A stretch of 64,000 nucleotides of DNA from Carposina sasakii (Eukaryota > Arthropoda > Insecta > Lepidoptera > Carposinidae): assembly GCA_014607495.2 (NCBI GenBank), contig CP053155.1, forward strand, positions 1,984,001 to 2,048,000. The letters run 5' to 3'. The translations under genes were made by a program, and so were the position numbers. The notes beneath the pieces were generated by a model that was given only the letters and a program-made list of their open reading frames with translations, had not been told where the DNA came from and searched no databases. Shown here piece by piece: positions 46,205 to 57,600 of the stretch. Position 1 is the stretch's first letter. Every line of letters starts with the position of its first letter.

Positions 46205-49200
46205 AACGGTGTAGAAAATAAAGATTCTAACGTCCGCCCACGCGATACAATGTCGGCGGGATTATTCTCACTTCTCACATGACGCCAGGGATGACCCTTT
46301 GTCAAATCAAGTATTTCAACAACCCTGTTTTGGACAAAAGTTTTAAGCATATTAGGTGGCATAGAAAGCCAACCGATCAAAATTGTCGAGTCAGTCCAAA
46401 ACACGACACTGTCTACTCTGCTTCGAAGTGAACTTGCTATTTTAGAATATAATCGAGCTGCCACCACCGCACCGCATAATTCTAATCTAGGAATGCTAAC
46501 CGGTTTTATAGGTGCGACCTTTCCCTTTGCGCATAATAACCTAACAGTTACATTTTTATCGTGATCAATTGTGCGAACATACGCACACGCTCCATACGCC
46601 GTCAGCGAACTATCACAAAAGAAATGCCATTCCATACGGTTAGGGTTGTCACCTTGCACATAGCGTGGAATGCGAATATTCTTTAACTTTGAAAGGTCAG
46701 CAACAAACTTCGTCCAGACCTGCGCGATATCTTTCGGAACAGGTACATCCCAGTCTAACTTCAACAGCCATAACCTCTGTAAAAGAACTTTTGCGGTAAT
46801 AATAATTGGGCTGAGTAATCCTAAAGGGTCGAAAATTTGCGAAGAACCAGATAGAATACTGCGCTTTGTAATTGGGTTAGAATTTAATTCAAATTTTGTG
46901 TGATAAAAGAGTTCATCAGAGCGGTTGTACCACCCCAAACCTAATGTTTTGTTTTGAACATTGTCACCTAATGACAATTCCTTAGATGAGTCGATTGACG
47001 CGCCAAATTCGGGAAAATCGAAATTAAATATCCATTTTCTCAATGGAAAGCAACCTGATTGTAATACCTTTGTAACTTCTGAACATATTAGTTTTAATTT
47101 GTCTTTATTAGGGTGACCACAAATAAGATCATCTACATAGAAATCATTCATGATAACTTCGGCTACATCAGGATTGTCACACTCATGCGCTAACTGCTTT
47201 AAACACCTACAGGCTAGAAATGGTGCCGAACTTGTACCATAACTAACGGTTCGTAACTTGTATACTTGTATAGGGTCCCCCGGGTTATCTCGCCAAAGAA
47301 TTAGTTGCAAGTCACGTTGATCATCCTCTACTAACACTTGACGGTACATTTTCTCACAATCTGCGCAGGCAATATATTTGTTTTCCCGAAAACGCAGTAA
47401 TATAAAAAACAAGTCGCCCTGTATCGGTGGCCCTACAAACTGAAGGTCATTGAGTGAGTACCCAGAAGATGACGCACAGCTAGCGTCAAAGACGACACGC
47501 AGACGCGTGGTTGATGCGTTTTCTCTGAATACTCCATGGTGTGGCATCATATAATGCGGCGTTGCGTATGTATCCACGCGCTCCATATGACCCAGGTCGC
47601 AATATTCTTGAATAAAATCTTTATACATTTGTTTATAAAGTGGATTTTGATTCAAACGTTTTTCTAATGCGTAAAATCGTTGCTCGGCTTGTTTGCGCGT
47701 TTCTCCTAATAAATCAGGTGAATATTTGAACGGGATACGTACGCAAAACCTGCCATTATCCAACCGTTTCGTTGTTTGTGTGAACATTTCTTCGCATAGT
47801 CGTTCATCCTCACTGCGCGATTCATTAACGCGAGGACTGATAGGCGTATCTTCGAGCTCCCAAAACTTGCGCAACTGCTTATCTATAGAAACCTCAGTAT
47901 CTATAGTTTGCATAAAATTACAGTTTATAGCAGTGATACCTTTTTTAATTTTATTGAAAATGGGTCCTGATATAATCCATCCTAAAGACGTATTTTGTAA
48001 GACTGGCCCATTACCTAAACGTATCATGCCTTCTTGTAGCAAATCCCAAAATATGTCTGCTCCTATGAGCAAGTCTATCGGCTGACTTTCATAAAATTTA
48101 GGATCTGCCATAATAATTCCGCTTGGTATAATAAATTGTTCGCGACTAATTGTAATAGAGGGCAAAGTGGATGTTATATTTGGTAAAACTAGACACTTTA
48201 TGCGCGTATAATAAGTGCTAGCTAATGATTTAATTTCAATATCACAAGTTCGCGTGCATTGTGATACCGAACCACCTACTCCTCTAATTTTTTGAGTGGA
48301 CTGTATATATCGTGCGTTAAGTTTATCACAGAGTGATTGCGTAATTATGCATCGTTCACTGCCACTATCAAGAATTGCCCGCACATCATAATATCTACCC
48401 AAATTATCGGCTAATTTTACAACTGCTGTTGACAACAAAACCGGTTGCATAGCTGATGTTTGCGCGCATTGAACATTAGTGTATGCATTGTCTACCTGGC
48501 TAGTCTCAATCTGAGCATGAGTAGTTATCGAGTAATTACAAGATGCGGTAGTGGGGGCGTGAAGCTCGTTTTGTGTGCTTGTTTCCTCATGATGAATGAT
48601 TGAATTGTGTTTCTTATCGCATTTTCTGCAAGGCCCATATCTACATACGTCAGCTGTATGTCCAAAGCGTAAACAGTTTTCACATAAGTTGTTAAGGCGT
48701 ACTAATTCCAATTTACTCTTTATATTTAAATCTAAAAATGACTGACAGGAGTATAAAGGATGTGGTTCATTACACATTGGGCATAATTTAAAACGCTTTT
48801 TAAATGGTACCTTAGTATGCGGCTTCTCCGTCCGTGTCATAACATTGCAGTGAACTTTAGATGAAAAGCTATTCTGATTATGTTTTTTAGTGTCATTCGA
48901 ATTAAAACGACTGTGCGTTACGATTAAAGTTTCTAACATATCTGCCCTGCCTCTCAAAAATGAAATTAAATCATCAACAGTAAGCTTAGACTCAGAATAA
49001 TCGGACGCGACTGATTGTAATGTAAAGGATCCTTTATGCTGTTCCCACTCGCGCTCGGTGGTTGAATCAAGTTTAGCAACAATCATATAGATAAGCAATG
49101 TGTCCCAGTACTGCACTGGCTCCTTTAATGCCTTAAGGGCGCGTATGTTTTTAAGTACATTATCTATAAGCTTTCTAATTAACGAGGGTGATTCCTTGGG

Positions 49201-49863
49201 TAGTGTTTGAAGCGAAAATAAGGCCTTTACATGATTATGCACTAATAACCTGTTATTATTGTATCTAGTTAGTAGCAATTCCCAAGCAATATTATAGTTA
49301 TTAGTCGAAAATTCTAGCGAGTCGATAACTAGCGCTGCACTGCCTGTGAGGGATGATTTTAGATAATGGAATTTTTGTATATCTGATATATCATTAGAAT
49401 TGTGAACCAGAGATGAAAATGTGTCTCGGAAGACAATCCAGTGCTCATATGAACCGTCAAACGTTGGCAATGAAATAGTAGGTAACTTAACGGAGTGTAT
49501 CGTACTAGTATTGTTGTCGGCAAGGGTAGATTTGTTTGCCCATTCGTTAGTCATGGATTCCGCGCGAGCTAATATACTATAGTATTCGGTTTCGAACTCA
49601 TCACGCATATCGAGCTGAGTCTCCAACTCTGTTTCTGGTAGAATTTCTTCGATTCGAGATTGAATTTTATCAAATTCCGTATATAAGCCAGTGGCCCCTC
49701 GCGTACGAAGCTTTACCTCGGCTCGTTGACTGACGGACAATTCTTCTTGGAACGAATCTATATAATTTCCGAACTTAGTGAGTCTACCTTTTATAGATCC
49801 TCTTTTTCGAACAAGATCTTTTAAAATAGTTTCCTGGGTCACATCTCCCGAACCGCTAGCCAT
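46159..49863 (-). CDS. BEL/Pao Gag-protease-RT polyprotein, 1234 codons
   Basis: Begins MASGSGDVTQETILKDLVRK and contains in order: a BEL Gag region of the DUF1759 type (residues about 110-290, LPTFDGSYEHWIVFRDTF), CCHC-type zinc knuckles near 385-450 (CPMCNEPHPLYSC, CENCLRFGHTADVC), an aspartic protease (AILDSGSERCIIT, about 510), reverse transcriptase (VVFDASCASSSGYSLND, then NDFYVDDLICG with the catalytic Y-V-D-D), and an RNase H-like region with FFCDSSLTAYGACAY and VVFWTDSTILIGWL. This order and the YVDD motif are diagnostic for BEL/Pao. The frame is intact until the shift near 46165. Confidence 0.93.
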   Translation of the reverse strand: MASGSGDVTQETILKDLVRKRGSIKGRLTKFGNYIDSFQEELSVSQRAEVKLRTRGATGLYTEFDKIQSRIEEILPETELETQLDMRDEFETEYYSILARAESMTNEWANKSTLADNNTSTIHSVKLPTISLPTFDGSYEHWIVFRDTFSSLVHNSNDISDIQKFHYLKSSLTGSAALVIDSLEFSTNNYNIAWELLLTRYNNNRLLVHNHVKALFSLQTLPKESPSLIRKLIDNVLKNIRALKALKEPVQYWDTLLIYMIVAKLDSTTEREWEQHKGSFTLQSVASDYSESKLTVDDLISFLRGRADMLETLIVTHSRFNSNDTKKHNQNSFSSKVHCNVMTRTEKPHTKVPFKKRFKLCPMCNEPHPLYSCQSFLDLNIKSKLELVRLNNLCENCLRFGHTADVCRYGPCRKCDKKHNSIIHHEETSTQNELHAPTTASCNYSITTHAQIETSQVDNAYTNVQCAQTSAMQPVLLSTAVVKLADNLGRYYDVRAILDSGSERCIITQSLCDKLNARYIQSTQKIRGVGGSVSQCTRTCDIEIKSLASTYYTRIKCLVLPNITSTLPSITISREQFIIPSGIIMADPKFYESQPIDLLIGADIFWDLLQEGMIRLGNGPVLQNTSLGWIISGPIFNKIKKGITAINCNFMQTIDTEVSIDKQLRKFWELEDTPISPRVNESRSEDERLCEEMFTQTTKRLDNGRFCVRIPFKYSPDLLGETRKQAEQRFYALEKRLNQNPLYKQMYKDFIQEYCDLGHMERVDTYATPHYMMPHHGVFRENASTTRLRVVFDASCASSSGYSLNDLQFVGPPIQGDLFFILLRFRENKYIACADCEKMYRQVLVEDDQRDLQLILWRDNPGDPIQVYKLRTVSYGTSSAPFLACRCLKQLAHECDNPDVAEVIMNDFYVDDLICGHPNKDKLKLICSEVTKVLQSGCFPLRKWIFNFDFPEFGASIDSSKELSLGDNVQNKTLGLGWYNRSDELFYHTKFELNSNPITKRSILSGSSQIFDPLGLLSPIIITAKVLLQRLWLLKLDWDVPVPKDIAQVWTKFVADLSKLKNIRIPRYVQGDNPNRMEWHFFCDSSLTAYGACAYVRTIDHDKNVTVRLLCAKGKVAPIKPVSIPRLELCGAVVAARLYSKIASSLRSRVDSVVFWTDSTILIGWLSMPPNMLKTFVQNRVVEILDLTKGHPWRHVRSENNPADIVSRGRTLESLFSTPFWLQGPEYLRDINGN

Positions 49864-50197
49864 TTCAACAAATATATAAGTGGGTACTTACAGTTCAATC
49901 CGGATTATGTAATTATGTACTTGTTACTCCCTGCCGCAGCTAACGGCTTAACTGCTGGATTAGCAACAACGCTTGTAGGCACACCACACAGATGACACAT
50001 CCACTGAAACTGAAAATATGAGCACGTATAACAACGGCAATAAGACAGGGCCGCAATTATTGATTGGTTCGTCTCACCAAAGCACTGTATTGCTGCCTTT
50101 ACTGGTTTTTGCTGACTGCGTTACTTCCATCCAAATCCTTAGTATGCAATTTCTTCTGGCTTTTGTATTGTATCCGTGGTCGAAGGTCCAAAATTTA

Positions 50198-50574
50198 TGT
50201 TTGCGCGAAGTCCTGGATGATGTTCAGCGTTGAAAATCCTTGAGGTACGTAGGAGGCAGCAAATGATGACAATTTGGCTTTTCAGAGTTACAAATTTATT
50301 GCTGTAACTTTACAGTAATTACTTATTATGCGAAAGAATACGAAAATAACGTTAAATTAAATATATGATTGCTTGATGGTAGATTTAAGACGAATGCGTA
50401 GTCCACACGCCGCGCTGGCTGTCAGCCTCTCTCGAAACATCTTCGCCCAATCGCAGAGCAGGTAAATGACGAGTAATCGATGTTGATTGGCTCTTGATCA
50501 CGCCATACGTTTGGACAGTCGTCTATACAATTTTGAAGCATGTAGGTACATCTATTTATATAGGTGCGTTGACA
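50198..50574 (-). repeat. BEL/Pao 5' LTR
   Basis: Direct repeat of 44144-44520. In element orientation it is followed by TAAATTTTGGACCTTCGACC, the probable primer-binding region. Confidence 0.93.
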
Positions 50575-50779
50575 GCATTCCAACAAATATATTTAAATCT
50601 AAAATTCTTAGCTTAAAACTCTTTATGAGATCATTTATAATATGTTCTAATGTATCTTTATCTTTTGACAATAATAAAGCATCATCCACATACAATATCA
50701 AGATAACCTTATGTTCATTAAAATATCCAACAAAAATACAGTTATCTGAAGGACATACTTTAAAACCATAGGTAGTCAA
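50575..50779 (-). pseudogene. Copia polyprotein, RT catalytic part
   Basis: Reads TTYGFKVCPSDNCIFVGYF, then ILILYVDDALLLSKDKDT with the catalytic Y-V-D-D, and ends RILDLNIFVGM exactly at the BEL insertion; the next residues (QITKNKES) are on the other side at 44143. The frame to the left (50821 on) is shifted by one base. Confidence 0.9.
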
Positions 50780-50820
50780 AAATGAAGAAAACTTCCTATT
50801 CCAACAACGCGGTGACTGCT

Positions 50821-51825
50821 TTAAGCCATATAAAGATTTACGTAACTACATATTTGCCCTTGTTTAGCTTGAACCCCTTCAGGCACTTCCATAAAGACAT
50901 CTTCCTTCAACTCACCATAAAGAAATGCTGTTTGTACATCAAACTGCTTGATTTCATACCTTTCCCGGGCTGCAATAGACAATATAACTCTAATAGAATC
51001 ATACCTGGTTACCGGGGAGAAGGTCTCTTTGTAATCAATGTCTTTTACTTGTGTGAATCCACGTGCACATAGACGAGCCTTGTACCTATGTATGCTACCA
51101 TCTGGGTTACTTTTAATACAAAACACCCACTTTGAAGTTACAGTCTTCTCATATTTTCTATCTATCAGTTCCCAAGTTTCATTCTCTTCAAGTGACTGTA
51201 ATTCTTCCTTAATAGCTTCCTTCCATTTGCAACTATCTTTACATTCCATAGCTTGCTGATATGTAACAGGTACATCAAATTCACAAAAGTTTAATTCTTC
51301 AATCAGATGTCTTCTAGGTCGTAATGTAATGTTTCTTTCATCATCACTGGAAATTAATTGAGATGGCTCATAAGTTGGATCATTTTGACTATTTGTACTC
51401 TCAAAACTAGAATCTGAAGTATTTTGCTGCTCCTGTATATCTGGAGAATCTCTAGATTCATTCTCTTCAGGCAAATTCTGTTGAGAGTTATTCTGTATCT
51501 CACAATTCATATCATCCGTAATAGAAATTGGATTAATATTCTTCCTTATTACAGGTACATTATTCTCATTAAAGCTTACATTCCTGCTTATCGTTATTTT
51601 TCTAGTCTCAACATCAAACATTCTGTAATTCTCATTGTCATACCCTACTAATATCATTTTTACACTCTTTTTGTCTAATTTCTTCCTTTTTGCATCAGGT
51701 ATGTGAACATAGCCTTCTGAACCAAAAACTCTAATATGTCCAAGATAGGGTTTATTTCCATTCCACAACTCATATGGTGATATATCTTTTGTTTGACTTG
51801 ACGAAAGCGTACTGGGCCCATAACC
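50821..51825 (-). pseudogene. Copia polyprotein, integrase C-terminal and RT N-terminal parts
   Basis: Frame open from the 5' LTR border. Includes the integrase C-terminal GHIRVFGSEGYVHIPDAKRK and MILVGYDNENYRMFDVET, an acidic linker, and the RT start WKEAIKEELQSLEENETWEL, KWVFCIKSNPDGSIHRYKAR and QFDVQTAFLYGELKEDVFM. A one-base shift near 50855 breaks the join to the YVDD part. The catalytic integrase core and everything upstream are deleted. Confidence 0.88.
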
Positions 51826-52051
51826 TGTTGACTTCAGAGTTTAAATAACAAATAGCATTAAGTAAGACTTCTTTATTTAGTTTAAAATAGATTACAAAAC
51901 GAGAAAACTACACGGCAAGACGGCCATGACACGACAATGAAAGAGGCCTCCTCTAGCGGCCAAAACTGAACCTCTCGTTTTTTTATACAAACAAAGCTAA
52001 CATTGAAACTAAACCACACTGCCACCGTATTATTAAATTTATACTTTAATA
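51826..52051 (-). repeat. Copia 5' LTR
   Basis: Direct repeat of 42993-43218, followed outside by the ATTGT duplication at 52052-52056. Confidence 0.9.
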
Positions 52052-52056
52052 ATTGT

Positions 52057-52290
52057 TACGAGTAGTTAGTGCGTAATCGATTTCTAATTTAGTATCTCCA
52101 ATAATGTATTTGGTACTCGACACTAGATTGTAATGTATTAACTTCTTCACTAGATGGCGCTGTTTCGTGCGTAATGGATCTCCAATTTAGTATCTCCGAT
52201 AGTGTATTTGCTACTCAACACTAGATGTCACTAAGTTATAGTGTATTAACGGCTTCACTAGATGGCGCTATTTACATCAAAACAAAGTCA
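52057..52290 (-). repeat. LINE 5' UTR with two tandem units
   Basis: After the Copia target duplication the interrupted LINE should resume with its 5' UTR. Two units, 52069-52166 and 52167-52274, share GTGCGTAAT-GAT, 'aatttagtatctcc' and CTTCACTAGATGGCGCT. Tandem promoter units are common in LINE 5' UTRs; assignment to this LINE is inference from position. Confidence 0.55.
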
Positions 52291-52739
52291 GCTGATTGCC
52301 ACCTGATTGGTCAATACCTTATTTCCTTTGTGATGATCTTATTTTAAAAATGCAACGTCAAATTTTTATTCGTGATTATGGAATATTCTATGTAATTACT
52401 TACCAATAAAGTAAGTTCACTGTTCGTTTACAGCTTATGCGCTTATTTCACACTAAGATTCACTTTCTGATTCTATTTGTTGATTAATTTCGATGTACAC
52501 AAGATGTTTACTTCCGCTCACTAGATCTTGCAATAAATCACAACCACTCAAAATTTATGCTTGAAAACGCTTGTCCAGAGTAATCAGATAATAGCCGAAA
52601 TAATTACACCGCAGTTAGGATTCAATATCGACTTTTGTATTTTTACGGAAATTTTAATTATGGACTAGATGTGTACCGTGACAGTGGCGCCTCTGGCGCT
52701 GTATTTTGGACTTTGTTGTCAACACGGGAGGCGCTGCTG

Positions 52740-52830
52740 TCCGCCTCCCGGAAACCCTTAATCGCCTCGTACGATACCCACGGGCAGACATAGGGTGGTA
52801 CAAACTCTACTCTGCCGGCACCACGCGGCC
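52740..52830 (-). repeat. LINE 3'-end fragment
   Basis: Complement of 18333-18395: 'ttaatcgcctcgtacgatac' and 'ctctgccggcaccacgcggc' correspond to the block seen there. Non-coding, truncated on both sides. Confidence 0.65.
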
Positions 52831-52880
52831 AATTGCATATCACACACATCTGTAGCAAATCTCTCTCTAGTGAAAAGGCA

Positions 52881-53177
52881 GCGCCCGTAGCATGAACTTT
52901 GTAAGAGTGAGATGGCTCACATTTACGCGACAAATTCACAGAGCTATGTAATGATTAGATATGTAAGTATATGTACTTCACGTGTAAAAAGGGATTACAA
53001 AGCACTTCTTCCAGGGCAAATTCATACAGTCTTAGCTTGAGTGTCTATTCTAATTCCCAACTCCGTTTTTATACGCAAAGTTCGAACTAAGTATTTTGTC
53101 TAGTTATGATATAGCTTTGTGAACTTGACGTTTAAATGTGAGATATCTCGCTCTCACCAAATTCATGCTACGGGCGC
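52881..53177. repeat. MITE family C, copy 2
   Basis: Ends GCGCCCGTAGCATGAACTTT and AAATTCATGCTACGGGCGC are inverted repeats. The interior shares 'gtgtctattctaattcccaa' with copy 1 in the ATP synthase d intron. Confidence 0.8.
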
Positions 53178-53450
53178 AGATTAAGAGTACCTGTAGTATT
53201 TAATAGTAGAAGTAATGTATGTATTAAGTGACATTTAAAATCGTCTTTTCATATCTTGCTAATAATATAAATAATGTAGAAAAAAGAAAAAAAAACATAT
53301 GTATAAGTAATAATTAGGTATATTCAATGGAACAAGCATTTAATTAATAGGTAATATGTATGTCAAAGTTTCCCTGTGTTTAATTCTAATATTCTTTACT
53401 TGTGACAGATAATACTTAAGTTATTAATATTGTAAACAAGTAACATTATA

Positions 53451-53612
53451 ATATTGCAGCTTTCATACTATAGGGGCACATCTCGAAAATTTTGTGATTT
53501 CTGTTTTTATAATATATGGGCACAAAATCAACACGCCTACATCATTAAACGCATTTTCCCAATAATCTTTTTTATTTTATTTGCGCCCCTATAGTATGAA
53601 AGTTGCGAATAT
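53451..53612. repeat. Short palindromic MITE
   Basis: GCTTTCATACTATAGGGGCA and the facing GCGCCCCTATAGTATGAAAG are inverted repeats about 110 bp apart. Non-coding. A single copy is seen in the window. Confidence 0.75.
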
Positions 53613-54464
53613 TATTTGGAGAGAGATACTCGTAACACTATGCTATGAGGCAGACAAAAAAATAATCAAATTAATAAATGAATGAAAGAAATAGTGATAT
53701 GCGACATATCGTTATGTATCTCTCTCACACCTTATAGGTTTAGGTAATGTAATAAAAATTACTTAAAAATACTAAATTAACATACTTATATATATTTTTT
53801 TTTGAAATTAAAATGTGTATTAATCTTTGGATAGATGTTTTTTAATAAGTGTTTTACTCAAGATTTCATGTTCTAGCTAAAGTATTTACACGGAACATTG
53901 TTCATTCATTTTCATCTTTATTTTGTATATTTGTGTATACATATGTACATACAATTGGCATTAATTCTTCAAGTACTTAAACATCTTTATATGTGATTTA
54001 CTGTTAGAATAAACAACTTTATATTCACTGTAAGATTTCAAGTGTATTTCAGTATGTAGTGTAGTCAAATTAAATAGACACTTGCATATGTTATTTTAAT
54101 ATAATAGACTGATGTAAATAACATTCTCAGATATAATTTATATTTAAATAACAACAAAATATAGGCCCAAATGGCATACACAATGGCTTACTGTCCCAAA
54201 TGGGGGAGGCAGGCGTAAAATTTTTATGTGCTCAGCAAATAATATACGAGTAGAATCCGTTTCGTAGAATAAAATCTATGTCTGATTTCGGAACTAACAT
54301 TTTTTGTATTCATGAACACAGAAAATGTAGTAATTTACATAGTAACTAGCGCCATCATCTATCGGAACTATACGGTGAAACGCACAATAGAAACCGTAAA
54401 CCAGGCTATACCTGTCAAACAGAGCGAGTGTGTGACGCTCTGACGCACTGATTATTTATGTCGT
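53613..54464. other. Spacer 3' of SPTLC1
   Basis: AT-rich DNA with no convincing gene; it likely contains the SPTLC1 3' UTR on its right side (minus strand). AATAAA-like hexamers are frequent and not informative. Confidence 0.35.
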
Positions 54465-54600
54465 AAGATACACAACGGATTTTGATGCGGTTTTTAATAG
54501 ATCTAGAGTGATTCACGAGGAATGTTTATATAACTGACGACCCGCCCCGGCTTCACACGGGTGCAATGCTGATACAAACTTCCCCTTTACGCTAGTATAC
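54465..54600 (-). repeat. Interspersed repeat family E, fragment
   Basis: Contains 'acaacggattttgatgcggt', 'gagtgattcacgaggaatg' and CCCGCCCCGGCTTCACACGG, matching the family block of 4088-4262 in part. Non-coding, in or next to the SPTLC1 3' UTR. Confidence 0.5.
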
Positions 54601-54616
54601 AATATATTACCTACAA

Positions 54617-57600
54617 TCATAGAGCTTGCAACTCAGGCTTTGGCCCAACTGATTCATACGCCTCGTCCAACAACGTACAAATCAAGGCAATACTCACATC
54701 ATCCAGCTTAGTGCTAGACGCTAACCGGATAGATGGTTCCGGACAATTCAGTTCTGCATCCCTTAAGTATGCTGCTACTGCGAAAGCGACTCCTTTCTCT
54801 AGGCAGTAGTTAGCTATGTTTCTCAGGTAGGAATGTATCAGACGGTCGGTTAGATCGGGCCTTTTGAGGTAAATGTGCTTTACTGGAGATATTTCTACGC
54901 CCCGGAATGTGTAGTACTTCAGTTTGGATAGAGCTCTGGAAAAATAATAAAGTTGATTAATTTTATTAACGTACGGGCCGATTTTTGCAATGGGAAATCA
55001 TGTAGCCGCGCTCATTATCCCCCAAAGAGGTTGAGCAAAACCTTTCGGGCCCACAGCACTACCGGTAGTATAATGGGTATGTTTAATGGCCATTGCGGGT
55101 GGTGCAAGTAGTTGGGAGGGGGGCAAAAGAGAGCAAAAGTGTGCAAATTATACACAACTTTTCACCAGTTAGCCTGTTTAGTCCCACATGGTAAGGGGCT
55201 ATTCAGACACAAATAATTTGAGCGAATAAACAATATGTTTAGCCATGGAGAAGAAATAAAAGGGGAGCAGAGGCTAGGTATATTTTCATACAAAAATAGT
55301 GTGCCGCGGAGCGGGGGTGAAGTATGTGATGAGGAGAGCATCCTAACACTGTAGCCCTGCCCATTTACATAGAAACCACCTTGTAGTGACTAGCCAAACT
55401 ACTTGCATAAGCGTGTGGTTACAGCTACTGCGTTACACTGACGCTGAAGCTCCGCCCCTATCATGACGTCATGGCCTCACGATTGCCACATGACTCAGTT
55501 CATAGTCGCACCTCCTCTTTTATGTCTTCTCCATGATGTTTAGCACACAACTGACTTGTTAAGTTTAGCAGACACGGCAGTAAGGTCGGCTATGAGCGCG
55601 GGGTTCCCCTCGAGCAAGTCGAGTGCGGTGATGGAGGCCTGCGTCAGCAACGGAGGCAGGGACGCGCTGAAGCAGTAGCCTGAGGGGTAGACACCGGGTT
55701 AATATACTATATATATATATATATATAATCCAATCGGTCAAATGCGAGTCGGACTCGCCCATTAAGGGTTTCGTAGGCTACATAATGTATAAAATATTTA
55801 CATAAATTAATTGCACACATTACAACATTGCCGTGGTTACTAAGCAACGGTATTTAAATAGATACATAGATAAATATAGAAAAACATACATGATTCAGAA
55901 ACAAACATTACATGTTGCATGTTTTGCACCTACCGGGATACCCATTTAGACCTACCGTTACATATACGATACACTGGAAGTAATAAATTATTTTTGAGTA
56001 CCCGCGATAAGAATTAGTTTACATCTTATGCTGGTGTCAAGTGTAAGGTCTAAACAATACTACAAAAATAACTTTAGTGTTATAGTTACCATAACAAGGT
56101 GCGTGCATGCGAGTTTTGAATGTGAATTGAATATAAGAATTCCAGTATGTCATCAAAACGGTAAGAATTCATAATTTTATTATCAATATTACATGTTTTG
56201 ATATATTTTTGATAAAACAAAAGATGGAGAGTTAATAATGTTGAATAAATTTTATGATTTTGTTTATATTATTGCATTTTTTTATTGGTGAAAAGAAGTG
56301 TATCTTATTTGATACAGTAGGCTTACACACATAATAACATTGTATTTTTTTTCTCAGATCTTTGTCGCTGAATGAAATCGTTACATTTTTAGAGGAGGAC
56401 GAAATTGAATTTTCTGGAGCAAGTAATGATATTTATTTACTTCCACCTGTAAATGCAAATGAAGACTTGACCGATGAAGATTCCGGGGATGAAGATAACG
56501 TCCAAATCAACAACCTACCGCCAAGTTTATTGAGAACACATGCAGAATTGCAACAAGGTAGTAGAGAAACATCGGATCATGATTCTGGAATCCATCAGTC
56601 TAGTATTGAAGTTCAAGCAAATGAGGAGCCAGAACTATATGAGCCTTTACGTAAAATAGCCAAAAAATATAACTGGAGAAAAAAAAACTACACTGAAATA
56701 GCTCCAACATGGAAGCCGATATTATATGTTCGTCAAGAAAGGTCGCCAATCGATTGGTTTACGTTATTTTTTTCGGAAGAAGTGTATTTGTTACTCACCA
56801 CTGAAACTAACAAATACTTAGGGAGGAAGAATTTTCTTGCTGATATCAAAATAGAGGAAATGAAGTGTGCTATTGGAATTATGTTAGTCAGTGGCTACTG
56901 CCAGGTGAATAGAAGGCGAATGTACTGGGAGAATTCACCTGACTCAAGAAATGAACTTATTGCTACTGCATTATCTCGTGATAGATTTTCAGTCATATTT
57001 TCAAATTTGCACTGTGCTGATAATTTACAGTTAGATAAATCTGACAAATTTGCTAAAGTACGTCCACTTATGAATAAAATATCCGAAGGATTTTTGAATC
57101 ATTGTCCACACAAAGAAAATCATAGTGTTGACGAGGCTATGGTGCCATACTTTGGACGACATGGGTGCAAACAATTCATACGTGGAAAACCAATAAGGTA
57201 TGGTTTCAAACTTTGGGTGGGCGCTACATCAAGTGGTTATATAGTATGGTTTGAGCCATACCAAGGCGCAACCACTAATCTAAACCCCAGATATGCAGAG
57301 TTGGGTCTTGGTGCCAGTGTGGTCCTCACATACACTGATAAACTTGGCCAACTAGGTCTCGGAGGAAATTATCATTTGTTTATTGACAATTTTTTTACTG
57401 GACTGCCATTGATTGCTGAACTAACAAGGAGGAAAATACGAGTAACCGGGACCATGCGAGAGAACAGGACCAGTAATTGTCCTTTATTAGAAAACAAAGA
57501 GGCTAAAAAGAAGGAGAGGGGTTTTTTCGACTATCGTGTCTGTGATGAAGTGATAATTTGTAAATGGCATGATAATAGCATGGTGATTGTTTGCTCAAAT

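Larger units (their letters stand above)
44144..50574 (-). mobile_element. BEL/Pao LTR retrotransposon inserted in Copia
   Basis: 6431 bp with 377-bp LTRs (44144-44520 and 50198-50574) that differ at one base as far as I can see (near 44167 versus 50221). LTRs run TG...CA, and the 4-bp GCAT at 44140-44143 and 50575-50578 is the target duplication. A purine-rich tract (complement of TACTCCCGGCCTT) precedes the 3' LTR. The single polyprotein on the minus strand is broken into three frames. Few LTR differences imply a recent insertion. Confidence 0.95.
42993..52051 (-). mobile_element. Copia-type LTR retrotransposon, split by BEL and internally deleted
   Basis: Two LTRs of 226 bp (42993-43218 and 51826-52051) look identical and are flanked by the 5-bp duplication ATTGT (42988-42992 and 52052-52056). 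Transcription is on the minus strand, so 51826-52051 is the 5' LTR. Only the integrase C-terminal part, the reverse transcriptase and RNase H remain; gag, protease and the integrase core are missing next to the 5' LTR. A BEL element occupies 44144-50574. Without it the copy is about 2.6 kb. Confidence 0.93.
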
